This document shows positions 36,528-45,163 of a stretch of 64,000 nucleotides of DNA, piece by piece. The notes under the pieces were generated by a model that saw only the letters and a list, made by a program, of their open reading frames with translations, was not told the DNA's origin and made no database searches. Made by a program: the position numbers and the translations under genes. The stretch is from Paludibacter sp. GTDB taxonomy: Bacteria > Bacteroidota > Bacteroidia > Bacteroidales > Paludibacteraceae. Each line of letters begins with the position of its first letter. Position 1 is the stretch's first letter. The DNA lies in assembly GCA_019163375.1 (NCBI GenBank), contig JAFLKK010000004.1, positions 682,001 through 746,000 of the forward strand, read 5' to 3'.

Positions 36528-39500
36528 ATGAAAAGAAAAATCAATTTTTTATTGGCATTGCTTCTATTTGGAGTAAGCCTTGTTTCTGCTCAGCAGAATC
36601 TTTCTGTTTCGGGAGTTGTTACTGATTCAGGTGATGGAAGTCCACTCGTTGGAGTTTCAGTCCTTGTAAAAGGTACGTCAACAGGAACAATTACAGACAT
36701 GAACGGTAAGTACACTTTGAAATCCGCTCAAGGTTCAACACTTGTTTTCTCTTACATTGGTATGGAGACACAACAAGTAGCAGTTAAATCAAATATCATC
36801 AACGTAAAATTGACCTCAGATTCAAAAATGCTTAATGAGGTAGTAGCTGTCGGCTACGGTAGTTCAAGGAAAAAAGACATTTCAGGATCTGTTGCTTCGG
36901 TTAACAGAGAAGAAATGATGAGAAAAAGTCCTACGAACATTCTTGAAGGTTTAAAAGGTGCAGCTGCGGGTGTAATGGTAACATCACAAGATGGTGCTCC
37001 TGAAGCAAATGCAACCGTTCGTATTCGTGGTGTTGCAACTATTAATGGTAGTGCAAGTCCTCTATATGTAGTAGATGGTGTACAGGTAGGAACAAATGCC
37101 AATTTTCTTGCTCCTAGTGATATCGAAAGCATAGAAATATTGAAAGATGCTTCAGCTACTGCTATCTATGGTTCTCTCGGTGCAAATGGTGTTATCATGA
37201 TTACAACTAAACATGGTAAGTCCGGTACTACTCGCATTACGTTTTCTGCAGACTACGGTATTCAAACACTGGCTTCAACACTGAAAGTGGGTAATGCAGA
37301 TCAGTTTGCAGCAAATTTACGTACAGGCCGTGCAAACGATAACGCAAATTTAATCAATGATATTTTCTCTACTAATTATGATGGAAAAAGGAAAAGCATT
37401 GACTGGCAAAAAGAAATGACTGCCCCATCACTTAAGCAACAATATAACCTTTCTGCATCGGGTGGTACCGATAAAACTCAATCGAACTTCTCATTGAGCT
37501 ATTTAAACAACGATGGTATTGTTATCAATACAAATTACAATCGTTTGACAGCTCGTGCTAATGTGGTAACTAAAGTTGCAGATTTTATCGAGATTGGTGG
37601 TGATATCAATTATGTTCACTCTGAACATCACGGAAGTAACGCGACTTTTGGTAATAATGGTAACCTTTCTTCGCTTCGTGACTTCGCTTTCATGTGCCCC
37701 ACTATGGATTATATAACAGCTCCTGTAAATGGTGTTTATGTGAGCCCTAATGTTAGAAATGCAAACGGTACTTATGGTACTTCTATGCAAACTACAACAG
37801 GATACGATGGAGGTACAAGCGATAATATGTATGCTGTACAGATGGAAAACAATGGATTAAATAAAGATAATCAGGTGTTTACCAGTGCTTATCTTAATGT
37901 TAAGCTACTAAAAGGGTTGACTTTCAAAACAGTTGCCTCTTATAATCTTTACGCAGGTGACTTTCAAAACTTCTGGGGTAACAAACAACGTTATGAAGCA
38001 GATGGTGTAACGAAAGTAGCCTTGCTTAATTACGATGCCCGTGAACAGTTGACTATCAGTAATTCTCAAAGTATTACTAAAGCAATTGAAAGCTACTTAA
38101 CTTACAACTGGAAAAACGACGTTCATAACCTAACTTTAATGGCAGGTAATTCTGTTAGCAAAAGTGCAGGAAGTTGGAGTTCTGCTAATGCTATAGATTT
38201 CCCGGGCTCTAATATCCGTGATATCGGTTTATCTAACGATCCAACTACAAGAACAGGTGGTGGAGCTTATAACATGGAATCTCGTACTATATCTTACTTT
38301 GGTCGTGCTATGTACAGTATGATGGATCGTTATATTTTGACAGCTACTATACGTCGTGATGGTTCTTCAAACTTCGCTTCTGCCAACAGATTTGGTACTT
38401 TCCCATCTGCTGCTGCTGCATGGCGCATTTCAGAAGAAAGTTTCATGAAAGAAATTCCTACTATTAGCAATTTGAAACTTCGTTTAGGTTGGGGACAAAC
38501 TGGTAATGCAGGAAATATGGCAGGTAAAGCTGTTTCAGCATTAACTTCAAATACTATTGCTTATTATTATTATAGTCAAAATGGCGTTTCAGGTTTAGGT
38601 TCAACAGCTCAAACAGCCAATGGATATGTAAATACATTGGTAGATACCAACTTGAAATGGGAAACGAATGAACAAACCAATATTGGTATTGACTTAGGTC
38701 TTTTCAATAACAGTTTGAATATTACAGCAGATTATTTCACTCGTACATCTAAAGATTTATTGTTAGATCAGTCTATACGTCCATCGGCAGGTTATTCAAG
38801 TGTATATACTAACTATGGTTCGATACAAAATAAAGGTATTGAATTAAGCATAAACTACAAAAAACAAATTAATAAAGATTGGAACATCGGCGCAACATTG
38901 ACTGGCTCAAGTTTGAAAAACAAGGTTATAAAAATGGGAGCTGACTTGTTAAGTGAAAACTCATCATGGGCTAATGGAAGTCCTGACGGTTCCAATCAGG
39001 CTGCAGTAGCAGCTTCTTCAGGTGTACACTGGAATGGACACTCTATCTGTCGCGAAGGTTATGCTGTAGGTTCATTCTATGGTTACGTAGTAGAAGGTGT
39101 ATTCCAATCTCAAGCCGAAGTGGATGCGGCTAATGCTGCATCAAAAGCTGCCGGTCACACTGCTCCATACCAATTGGATAAAACTTCTGCCGGTGACTTT
39201 AAGTACAAAGACATTAACAAAGATGGCTTTATCGATCAAACTGATATGACTATCTTAGGCAATGGTTTTCCAAAAGTAAATTACGGTTTGACATTAAACG
39301 CTTCGTACAAAAATTGGGATTTCTCAGTTTACGCTTATGGAGTACTTGGTCAACAAATCTACTCGTATTCAGCAATGACATTATCGACCATTTATGGAAC
39401 TGATAACGGTACTATCCCGAATATTTTAAAATCTTCTTCAGCAGAAGCATGGACTCCCCAAAATCACAGCACGACTCTTTCTAAGTTGACGATTTTGGAT

Positions 39501-39785
39501 AATAACCAAAATATGCGCGGATCTTCAGCATGGGTTAAAAATGGTGATTTCTTGAAGATCAACAATGTTCAGGTTGGCTATAGCTTCCCTAGAAACATGT
39601 TAAAGCCATTACACATTGAAAGTGCTCGTTTAAGCCTTGCTGTTCAAAACTTATTCTGCATCTCTAGTTACAACAAATATGGTGACCCAGAAGTAGGACA
39701 AGGTAGTGTACTCTTTACAGGTTTGGATACAGGTCGTTACCCTAATCCACGTGTTTATTCAGTAGGTTTGAATATTCAATTATAA
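36528..39785 (+). CDS. SusC-family TonB-dependent outer membrane transporter
   Basis: This 1085-residue protein begins with a signal peptide (MKRKINFLLALLLFGVSLVSAQ). It has a carboxypeptidase-D-like N-terminal domain (VSGVVTDSGDGSPLVGVSV), the Bacteroidota TonB box/plug region (ILEGLKGAAAGVMVTSQDGA, SPLYVVDGVQV, DIESIEILKDASATAIYGS) and a 22-strand beta-barrel ending in NPRVYSVGLNIQL with the terminal aromatic pattern of barrels. SusC imports oligosaccharides across the outer membrane using TonB energy and pairs with the SusD lipoprotein encoded 28 bp downstream. The position in this locus suggests xyloglucan oligosaccharides as cargo. Confidence 0.98.
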   Translation: MKRKINFLLALLLFGVSLVSAQQNLSVSGVVTDSGDGSPLVGVSVLVKGTSTGTITDMNGKYTLKSAQGSTLVFSYIGMETQQVAVKSNIINVKLTSDSKMLNEVVAVGYGSSRKKDISGSVASVNREEMMRKSPTNILEGLKGAAAGVMVTSQDGAPEANATVRIRGVATINGSASPLYVVDGVQVGTNANFLAPSDIESIEILKDASATAIYGSLGANGVIMITTKHGKSGTTRITFSADYGIQTLASTLKVGNADQFAANLRTGRANDNANLINDIFSTNYDGKRKSIDWQKEMTAPSLKQQYNLSASGGTDKTQSNFSLSYLNNDGIVINTNYNRLTARANVVTKVADFIEIGGDINYVHSEHHGSNATFGNNGNLSSLRDFAFMCPTMDYITAPVNGVYVSPNVRNANGTYGTSMQTTTGYDGGTSDNMYAVQMENNGLNKDNQVFTSAYLNVKLLKGLTFKTVASYNLYAGDFQNFWGNKQRYEADGVTKVALLNYDAREQLTISNSQSITKAIESYLTYNWKNDVHNLTLMAGNSVSKSAGSWSSANAIDFPGSNIRDIGLSNDPTTRTGGGAYNMESRTISYFGRAMYSMMDRYILTATIRRDGSSNFASANRFGTFPSAAAAWRISEESFMKEIPTISNLKLRLGWGQTGNAGNMAGKAVSALTSNTIAYYYYSQNGVSGLGSTAQTANGYVNTLVDTNLKWETNEQTNIGIDLGLFNNSLNITADYFTRTSKDLLLDQSIRPSAGYSSVYTNYGSIQNKGIELSINYKKQINKDWNIGATLTGSSLKNKVIKMGADLLSENSSWANGSPDGSNQAAVAASSGVHWNGHSICREGYAVGSFYGYVVEGVFQSQAEVDAANAASKAAGHTAPYQLDKTSAGDFKYKDINKDGFIDQTDMTILGNGFPKVNYGLTLNASYKNWDFSVYAYGVLGQQIYSYSAMTLSTIYGTDNGTIPNILKSSSAEAWTPQNHSTTLSKLTILDNNQNMRGSSAWVKNGDFLKINNVQVGYSFPRNMLKPLHIESARLSLAVQNLFCISSYNKYGDPEVGQGSVLFTGLDTGRYPNPRVYSVGLNIQL

Positions 39786-39813
39786 TTGTTCCACAAATAC
39801 ATATATTAATATT

Positions 39814-41625
39814 ATGAAAAACAAATTGAAAATAATATTTGCACTTGTTAGTGGGTTATCCCTTTTTGGCATAACCTCCTGCAATGACAAGGAATTTTTA
39901 ACCGTAGAGAATTATTCTATTTTGCCTGCCGATCAGATGTTTAAAACTGATGTGGATGCAAAAGCTGGTCTTGTTGGTTGCTACGATATGATGCTTCCGG
40001 TTGCTGAAACAAATGGTGACTGGGGTTTTAAACCTAACTTGTTTGTAGGTGGTCACCCTACAATGGATACTCAGGCAACTGGTTGGGATAAAAACTGGAA
40101 TACTCAACACTGGGATGCAGGTACCCCGGAATTATTGAGCGGTTGGAAACATGCTTATAAGGCAATTACACGTTGTAACGACTTTCTAGCCGGTCTTGAT
40201 GCAGCAACGAAAATTACTCCTGCTTTAAAAACGTCATTGGACGGACAGGCAAGAAGTGTTCGCGCTTTCTTCTATATGTGGTTGGCTAAAACGTTTGGTC
40301 GTGTACCAATGCTGGCAACCGGTGAAAATTATATCAATACACCGGCAAAAGCCCGCGCAGCTACCTACGCAGAAATGTGGGACTTTATCATTGAAGACTT
40401 GAAAGTAGCGTCTACGGAACTCGACTGGGATCCATTGGCTGGAGAGTACGGACGTTGCACCAAAGGTTTTGCTCTTTCATACCTGGGCGAAGCATATATG
40501 TGGAAAGCATACCGTGTTCCTGCTGAAGCTGCAGCAAACTACACATTAGCAGCAGCGGCTTTAAAACAAGTGGTTGAAAGTGGAAAATACGAATTAAACC
40601 CTTCTTTCACTACTTTGTGGGATGCAGGAGCAGTTTGGACAAAAGAATGTGTTTGGGAAGAAGTTCTCGATCAAGGTTCAAAATGGAATGGCTGGTCAAA
40701 TTTAACAGATGCGCATAACTGGACAACTTATTTTTCAGCTTGTCCGGCAGTCGGTGGATGGGGTTCACTGTATCTTTCTTGGGAATGGTGGAGTTCTTAC
40801 GAACAAGGCGATAAACGTCGTGATGCTTCTGGTGTTCAAGGTGCTGTACCGGGATTAGACCCAGCATTGAAATCTGCTACTAATTATGGTTACAATCCAT
40901 ATTTACAACAAAGTATTTCAGGTGATGCTAAAACAAAACACTTCAATTTTGACAATGGTGGATATGCTCCTTCTATCTGGAGTTTGAAATTATGGCGTTC
41001 ATGTCGTGCAGACTGGGCTGCAATGTGGGGACCACAACAGCTTTATTACAAACGTTATACGAATGTATTGTTTGATTATGCTGAATGTTTGTTCCATTTA
41101 AATGGTGCAAGCGATGCAACAGCATGGGGCTTTATCAATCAAATTCGTAACCGTGCGTTTGGTAACTTGGAAGTTGGAAAGAAAGCAGCTTTGACTGCAA
41201 CTTATCTGCCTTATTATCAACAATTGGCAACCTTCTATAAGGCTCCTGCACTTACTGAATACCCTATTCCATTTAATGAAACAGCTGTAACTGTTCCAGA
41301 TGCACAGACTTATTATACTCAGGTAAAAACTGCTAAAAATTTTACTTCTCCGGTATGGTTGGTTGCCCTTGGTCAGGAACGTCGTAAGGAATTTAGTGCT
41401 GAATTTGGTCTTGCACAAGATTTGATACGCTCAGGATTTATGGAAGATCATATTATCCACAATTATCCAAAAGGTGTTGGGTATCCAAGTGATAACAAAT
41501 TGCAACAAGATGTAATGGGAACTTACCGTGACTTTGATTACGTTCCTGCTAAGATGGATATGCCTATTCCAACTGAAGAGTTGTTGAAGAATAAATTGTG
41601 TGATCAAAATGAAGCTTACAAATAA
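39814..41625 (+). CDS. SusD-family surface glycan-binding lipoprotein
   Basis: This 603-residue lipoprotein has the lipobox GITSCNDKEF (Cys ~23). SusD-fold TPR helices are evident: ARSVRAFFYMWLAKTFGRVP, YAEMWDFIIEDLKVASTELD and GFALSYLGEAYMWKAYR. The C-terminal RagB/SusD end includes WLVALGQERRKEFSAEFGLA and MPIPTEELLKN. SusD caps the SusC barrel and delivers bound oligosaccharide. Several aromatic-rich stretches (WEWWSSYEQ, GWSNLTDAHNW) are candidates for the glycan platform. A terminator follows, so the downstream GH5 probably has separate control. No separate SGBP-B gene follows, unlike the B. ovatus xyloglucan locus. Confidence 0.97.
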   Translation: MKNKLKIIFALVSGLSLFGITSCNDKEFLTVENYSILPADQMFKTDVDAKAGLVGCYDMMLPVAETNGDWGFKPNLFVGGHPTMDTQATGWDKNWNTQHWDAGTPELLSGWKHAYKAITRCNDFLAGLDAATKITPALKTSLDGQARSVRAFFYMWLAKTFGRVPMLATGENYINTPAKARAATYAEMWDFIIEDLKVASTELDWDPLAGEYGRCTKGFALSYLGEAYMWKAYRVPAEAAANYTLAAAALKQVVESGKYELNPSFTTLWDAGAVWTKECVWEEVLDQGSKWNGWSNLTDAHNWTTYFSACPAVGGWGSLYLSWEWWSSYEQGDKRRDASGVQGAVPGLDPALKSATNYGYNPYLQQSISGDAKTKHFNFDNGGYAPSIWSLKLWRSCRADWAAMWGPQQLYYKRYTNVLFDYAECLFHLNGASDATAWGFINQIRNRAFGNLEVGKKAALTATYLPYYQQLATFYKAPALTEYPIPFNETAVTVPDAQTYYTQVKTAKNFTSPVWLVALGQERRKEFSAEFGLAQDLIRSGFMEDHIIHNYPKGVGYPSDNKLQQDVMGTYRDFDYVPAKMDMPIPTEELLKNKLCDQNEAYK

Positions 41626-41751
41626 TGCAGAAGTTGCAATTGCTTCTTAATGCTGCAATTACAATCTCACATTATTTAAAATGAGAATTGGGAATCACAG
41701 TTGGTAATCAGAATGCTGGTTACCAACTGTACTCTTCAAAATCTAAATTAA

Positions 41752-41790
41752 AAAATACAGAAATCAATTCTTTTGGTTTCTGTATTTTAT
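41752..41790 (+). terminator. Terminator after susD
   Basis: AATACAGAAA pairs with TTTCTGTATT, followed by TTATT. An earlier hairpin (TTGGTAATCA / CTGGTTACCAA, ~41700-41726) also lies in this gap. Confidence 0.7.
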
Positions 41791-41899
41791 TATATGCATA
41801 CTTAAATCAATAAAAATCCTTCCCGGATAAACCGATATTTTTCAATCTTAGATTAACTCTGACTCGGTAAAAATTCACTTTTTTGAAAGATACTATTAA

Positions 41900-43357
41900 A
41901 TGAAAAAACGCATTTCCCTATTTACATTAATGCTTTGTATTTTGATGCTTCCTGCGTCTTGCAAAGACGCTAATTCTGATGTCAGTGTACCACTATTCAC
42001 CACTTCCTCCGATTTGCTTACATTCACTAATAGTGGCGGAAGCAGCTTATTAAAGGTAACCATGAACGGTAGTAGTTGGAGTGCATCATCAGATCAATCA
42101 TGGTGTGCAATCTCATCAAGCAGTTCTACAAAAACAAACACTCAAGTAACCATAATAGCAGAGGCAAATGCTGATACTAAGGTCCGTACAGCTAAATTTA
42201 CGTTCGTTATGGATCAAAAAACAACTATATACGTCAATGTATCTCAAGCGGCTAAAGTTGAACTTTACCCAAGTTATAAAGATTCAATTGCTCCCGATGC
42301 CACAGGCATGATCAGTACGGCTACCGAGCTTGCAAAAAAAATTAAAGTAGGACTGAATATTGGGAATACCCTGGAAGCTACCGGTGGGGAAACAGCCTGG
42401 GGCAATCCGTTGATTACAAACGACCTGATTAAAGCAATAAAACAGAATGGTTTCAACGCCATCCGGTTGCCGGTTGCATGGAACCAAAATGCCGACCAGA
42501 CCACTGCTGCAATAAATGCTACCTGGTTAAACCGAGTGAAACAAGTAGTTCAATATTGTGTTGACAACGATATGTATGTGATTGTAAACACCCACTGGGA
42601 TGGCGGTTGGCTCGAAAACAACTGCACGGAAGCAAAAAAGGTGGCGAACAACGCTAAACAAAAAGCGTTTTGGGAGCAAATTGCTGTAACGCTTCGGGGT
42701 TTTGATGAGCGCGTACTTTTTGCAAGTGCTAACGAGCCGAATGTAGACGACGCAACACAAATGGGTGTTTTGCTCTCCTATCATCAAACGTTTATTAACG
42801 CAGTACGCTCCACAGGAGGGAAGAATGCGTATCGGGTGGTAGTTGTTCAGGGTCCAAGCACTGATATTGAAAAAACGAATAAATTAATGAATACCTTGCC
42901 AACCGATAAAGTAGCTAACCGCATGATGGCCGAAGTGCACTACTATACACCCTGGAATTTTTGTGGAATGTCAAAGGATGAAACCTGGGGTAATATGGCA
43001 TACTATTGGGGTACAGGCAATCACTCAACCACCGACGCAGCTCATAATGCCGCTTGGGGTGAAGAAGCCACTGTAGATGCAAATTTCGCTCTGATGAAAA
43101 AGCAGTTCGTAGATAAAGGCATTCCGGTTATAATTGGTGAGTATGGCGCTTCTCGACGTGATAACCTGACCGGCGATGCATTAAAATTGCATTTGGCCTC
43201 AAGGGCATATTACTTTAAATACGTTACAAAACAAGCTATTGCCAACGGATTTTTACCATTTTTCTGGGATACCGGCGGATTAATCAATAGAAATAATTAC
43301 ACCGTAGCCGATCAGCAGGCATTAGATGGGCTGATACAAGGTGCAAACGGATTGTAA
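41900..43357 (+). CDS. BACON-GH5 endo-glucanase lipoprotein (GH5_4-like endo-xyloglucanase)
   Basis: This 485-residue lipoprotein has signal and lipobox MLPASCKDAN. A BACON domain (~30-115, DLLTFTNSGGSSLLKVTMNG, WSASSDQSWCAIS) precedes the GH5 (beta/alpha)8 barrel: KIKVGLNIGNTLEATGG, NGFNAIRLPVAWNQ, MYVIVNTHWDGGW, acid/base Glu in FASANEPNV (~278), EVHYYTPWNF, and nucleophile Glu in PVIIGEYGAS (~413). GH5_4 enzymes with a BACON spacer, such as the B. ovatus vanguard endo-xyloglucanase, cut the backbone at the cell surface. Subfamily 4 is inferred from these motifs and the context. It stands alone between two terminators. Confidence 0.92.
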   Translation: MKKRISLFTLMLCILMLPASCKDANSDVSVPLFTTSSDLLTFTNSGGSSLLKVTMNGSSWSASSDQSWCAISSSSSTKTNTQVTIIAEANADTKVRTAKFTFVMDQKTTIYVNVSQAAKVELYPSYKDSIAPDATGMISTATELAKKIKVGLNIGNTLEATGGETAWGNPLITNDLIKAIKQNGFNAIRLPVAWNQNADQTTAAINATWLNRVKQVVQYCVDNDMYVIVNTHWDGGWLENNCTEAKKVANNAKQKAFWEQIAVTLRGFDERVLFASANEPNVDDATQMGVLLSYHQTFINAVRSTGGKNAYRVVVVQGPSTDIEKTNKLMNTLPTDKVANRMMAEVHYYTPWNFCGMSKDETWGNMAYYWGTGNHSTTDAAHNAAWGEEATVDANFALMKKQFVDKGIPVIIGEYGASRRDNLTGDALKLHLASRAYYFKYVTKQAIANGFLPFFWDTGGLINRNNYTVADQQALDGLIQGANGL

Positions 43358-43453
43358 GCAACATTCAAATTTATTATAATCTCCGTAAGGATATAAATTA
43401 TACAAGTACATTTTAGTTGGTTTTCCTTAGGTTTGTTTTTTTTAAGGTTCCCT

Positions 43454-43488
43454 GAATAGCCCGATTGACATTGTCATTTGGGCTATTC
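43454..43488 (+). terminator. Terminator after GH5
   Basis: GAATAGCCC pairs with GGGCTATTC with an inner TGACATTGTCA palindrome, then TCCTTTTAT. The outer stem resembles the terminator at 17505. Confidence 0.8.
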
Positions 43489-43756
43489 TCCTTTTATACC
43501 AACTGTACATATAAAATGGCTCAAAGTCATTTTTATGTCTACTGTTGTTAATGCCGATGTCTACAAACAAATAGAACAATGAGACTTTGTCGAAATTGGG
43601 CTATATTGTTTGTACAATCGGTATTATACGAATTCTATGTTATTTTTTGGGGATATTTAAACAAAAGACTCTATTTATATTCAAAAACAAAATAATAAAT
43701 ACGTATTCGCCCCAGTCAACAGACATTTAAGCACTATGGATATAAATTTTAATATG

Positions 43757-43764
43757 TATTTTTG
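43757..43764 (+). promoter_or_regulatory. -7 box (TATTTTTG) for the BNR gene
   Basis: TATTTTTG fits TAnnTTTG, 47 bp before the ATG at 43811. It suggests separate transcription from GH5. Confidence 0.45.
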
Positions 43765-43810
43765 CAGGGAATTCAATCAACAATCTACAACTGTCTAATA
43801 ATAAAATTGC

Positions 43811-45106
43811 ATGAAGTACCTCTGTCTCTTACTCTGTTTTCTCACCTTCGGATTTTCATCCGCCCAAGCGCAGAGTAAAACTGTTCCTGTGTCCAAAGCC
43901 TGGGCAGGGAACTCGGTCAATGCAGTAGTTTTTCGGAAAAACTCATTGGTTACTTACAAAAACGTTCAGTTTATAGCTTTCTACAATCAAAAAGGAAAGC
44001 TAACCCTCGGCAAACGGAAACTCAACTCTTCGAAATGGGAAATAGTAGAAACAGTTTTCAGTGGTAATATTCACGATGCGCACAACTGCATTAGCATCAT
44101 GGTGGACGGAGACGGGTTTTTGCATGTTTCGTGGGATCATCATGGCAACCCGCTGAACTATGCGCATTCGGTGGCACCTCTCTCGTTACAGTTGACGGAT
44201 AAATTACCTATGACCGGGTTGAATGAAACCAACGCAACTTACCCCGAATTCTACAAGATGCCCAATGGCAATCTGATTTTTTTGTATCGCGACGGACGAT
44301 CGGGGAAAGGAAACCTGGTGATGAACCGCTATGATGTAAAATCAAAAGCATGGACACAATTGCACACTAATCTTATCGATGGTGAAGGTCGTCAGAATGC
44401 TTATTGGCAAGCCTGTGTGGATAAAAAAGGAACATTTAATATGTCGTGGGTATGGCGTGGCTCTCCCGATGTGGCCAGTAATCACGACATGCTTTTTGCG
44501 CGCTCCACCGATGGAGGAATCAGTTGGGAGAAATCTACGGGCGAGAAATACATGTTGCCCATCAACGAAGCTAATGCTGAATTGGCATGCAGCATTCCCC
44601 GAAACAGCGAACTTATTAATCAAACATCAATGACTACCGATGACAATGGGAATCCGTTTATCGCCTCCTACTGGCGAAGTGCCAACAGCACAGTTCCACA
44701 GTATCACATAGTCTACAATACGGGCAACAAGTGGAAAGAGCTGAATCTCGGATTCCGTACTACTCCTTTTTCGTTGAGTGGAGTTGGTACCAAACGAATT
44801 CCGATTTCCCGTCCGCAAGTGCTGGCGAGTGGTAAAGGCGATAAAGCTTCTATACGGTTGTTTTTCCGCGATAGTGAACGCAACGATAAAGTATCGGTAG
44901 CTGTTTGTAATGATATTGCTCAAAACCAATGGAAGATTTCGGACTTAACTAACTTTGCAGTTGGCTCCTGGGAACCGACTTACGACACCGAGTTATGGAA
45001 GGATAAGAAAAGTCTGCATCTGTTCGTACAAAATGTACAACAGGTAGATGGCGAAGGTGTAGCCGAAGCACAACCGGAAATGGTGAATGTATTGGAAGTG
45101 AAATAA
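43811..45106 (+). CDS. Secreted BNR-repeat (BNR_4-like) protein
   Basis: This 431-residue protein has a signal peptide (MKYLCLLLCFLTFGFSSAQAQ). The rest is a predicted beta-propeller with repeated aromatic/Asp-box-like blades: IHDAHNCISIMVDGDGFLHV, WDHHGNPLNYAHS, NATYPEFYKMPNGNLIFLYR, MLFARSTDGGISWEKSTGE (an Asp-box SxDGGxxW). This resembles the BNR_4 family, which includes ulvan and rhamnogalacturonan-type lyases (PL24/PL25 relatives) and uncharacterised PUL proteins. The role in a xyloglucan locus is unclear: it may bind glycan, or act on a side chain or a co-occurring pectin. Co-transcription with GH2, 57 bp downstream, is likely. Confidence 0.8.
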   Translation: MKYLCLLLCFLTFGFSSAQAQSKTVPVSKAWAGNSVNAVVFRKNSLVTYKNVQFIAFYNQKGKLTLGKRKLNSSKWEIVETVFSGNIHDAHNCISIMVDGDGFLHVSWDHHGNPLNYAHSVAPLSLQLTDKLPMTGLNETNATYPEFYKMPNGNLIFLYRDGRSGKGNLVMNRYDVKSKAWTQLHTNLIDGEGRQNAYWQACVDKKGTFNMSWVWRGSPDVASNHDMLFARSTDGGISWEKSTGEKYMLPINEANAELACSIPRNSELINQTSMTTDDNGNPFIASYWRSANSTVPQYHIVYNTGNKWKELNLGFRTTPFSLSGVGTKRIPISRPQVLASGKGDKASIRLFFRDSERNDKVSVAVCNDIAQNQWKISDLTNFAVGSWEPTYDTELWKDKKSLHLFVQNVQQVDGEGVAEAQPEMVNVLEVK

Positions 45107-45163
45107 CCCTCAAATAACTGCATAAATACTAATTCAACAAATTATATCGACAAACAAGAAATC

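Larger units (their letters stand above)
43358..43810 (+). other. 453-bp gap between the GH5 and BNR genes
   Basis: It holds the GH5 terminator (43454-43488) and a TAnnTTTG box before the BNR gene (43757). The rest is AT-rich, with no reading frame, repeat or RNA gene that I can support. Confidence 0.6.
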
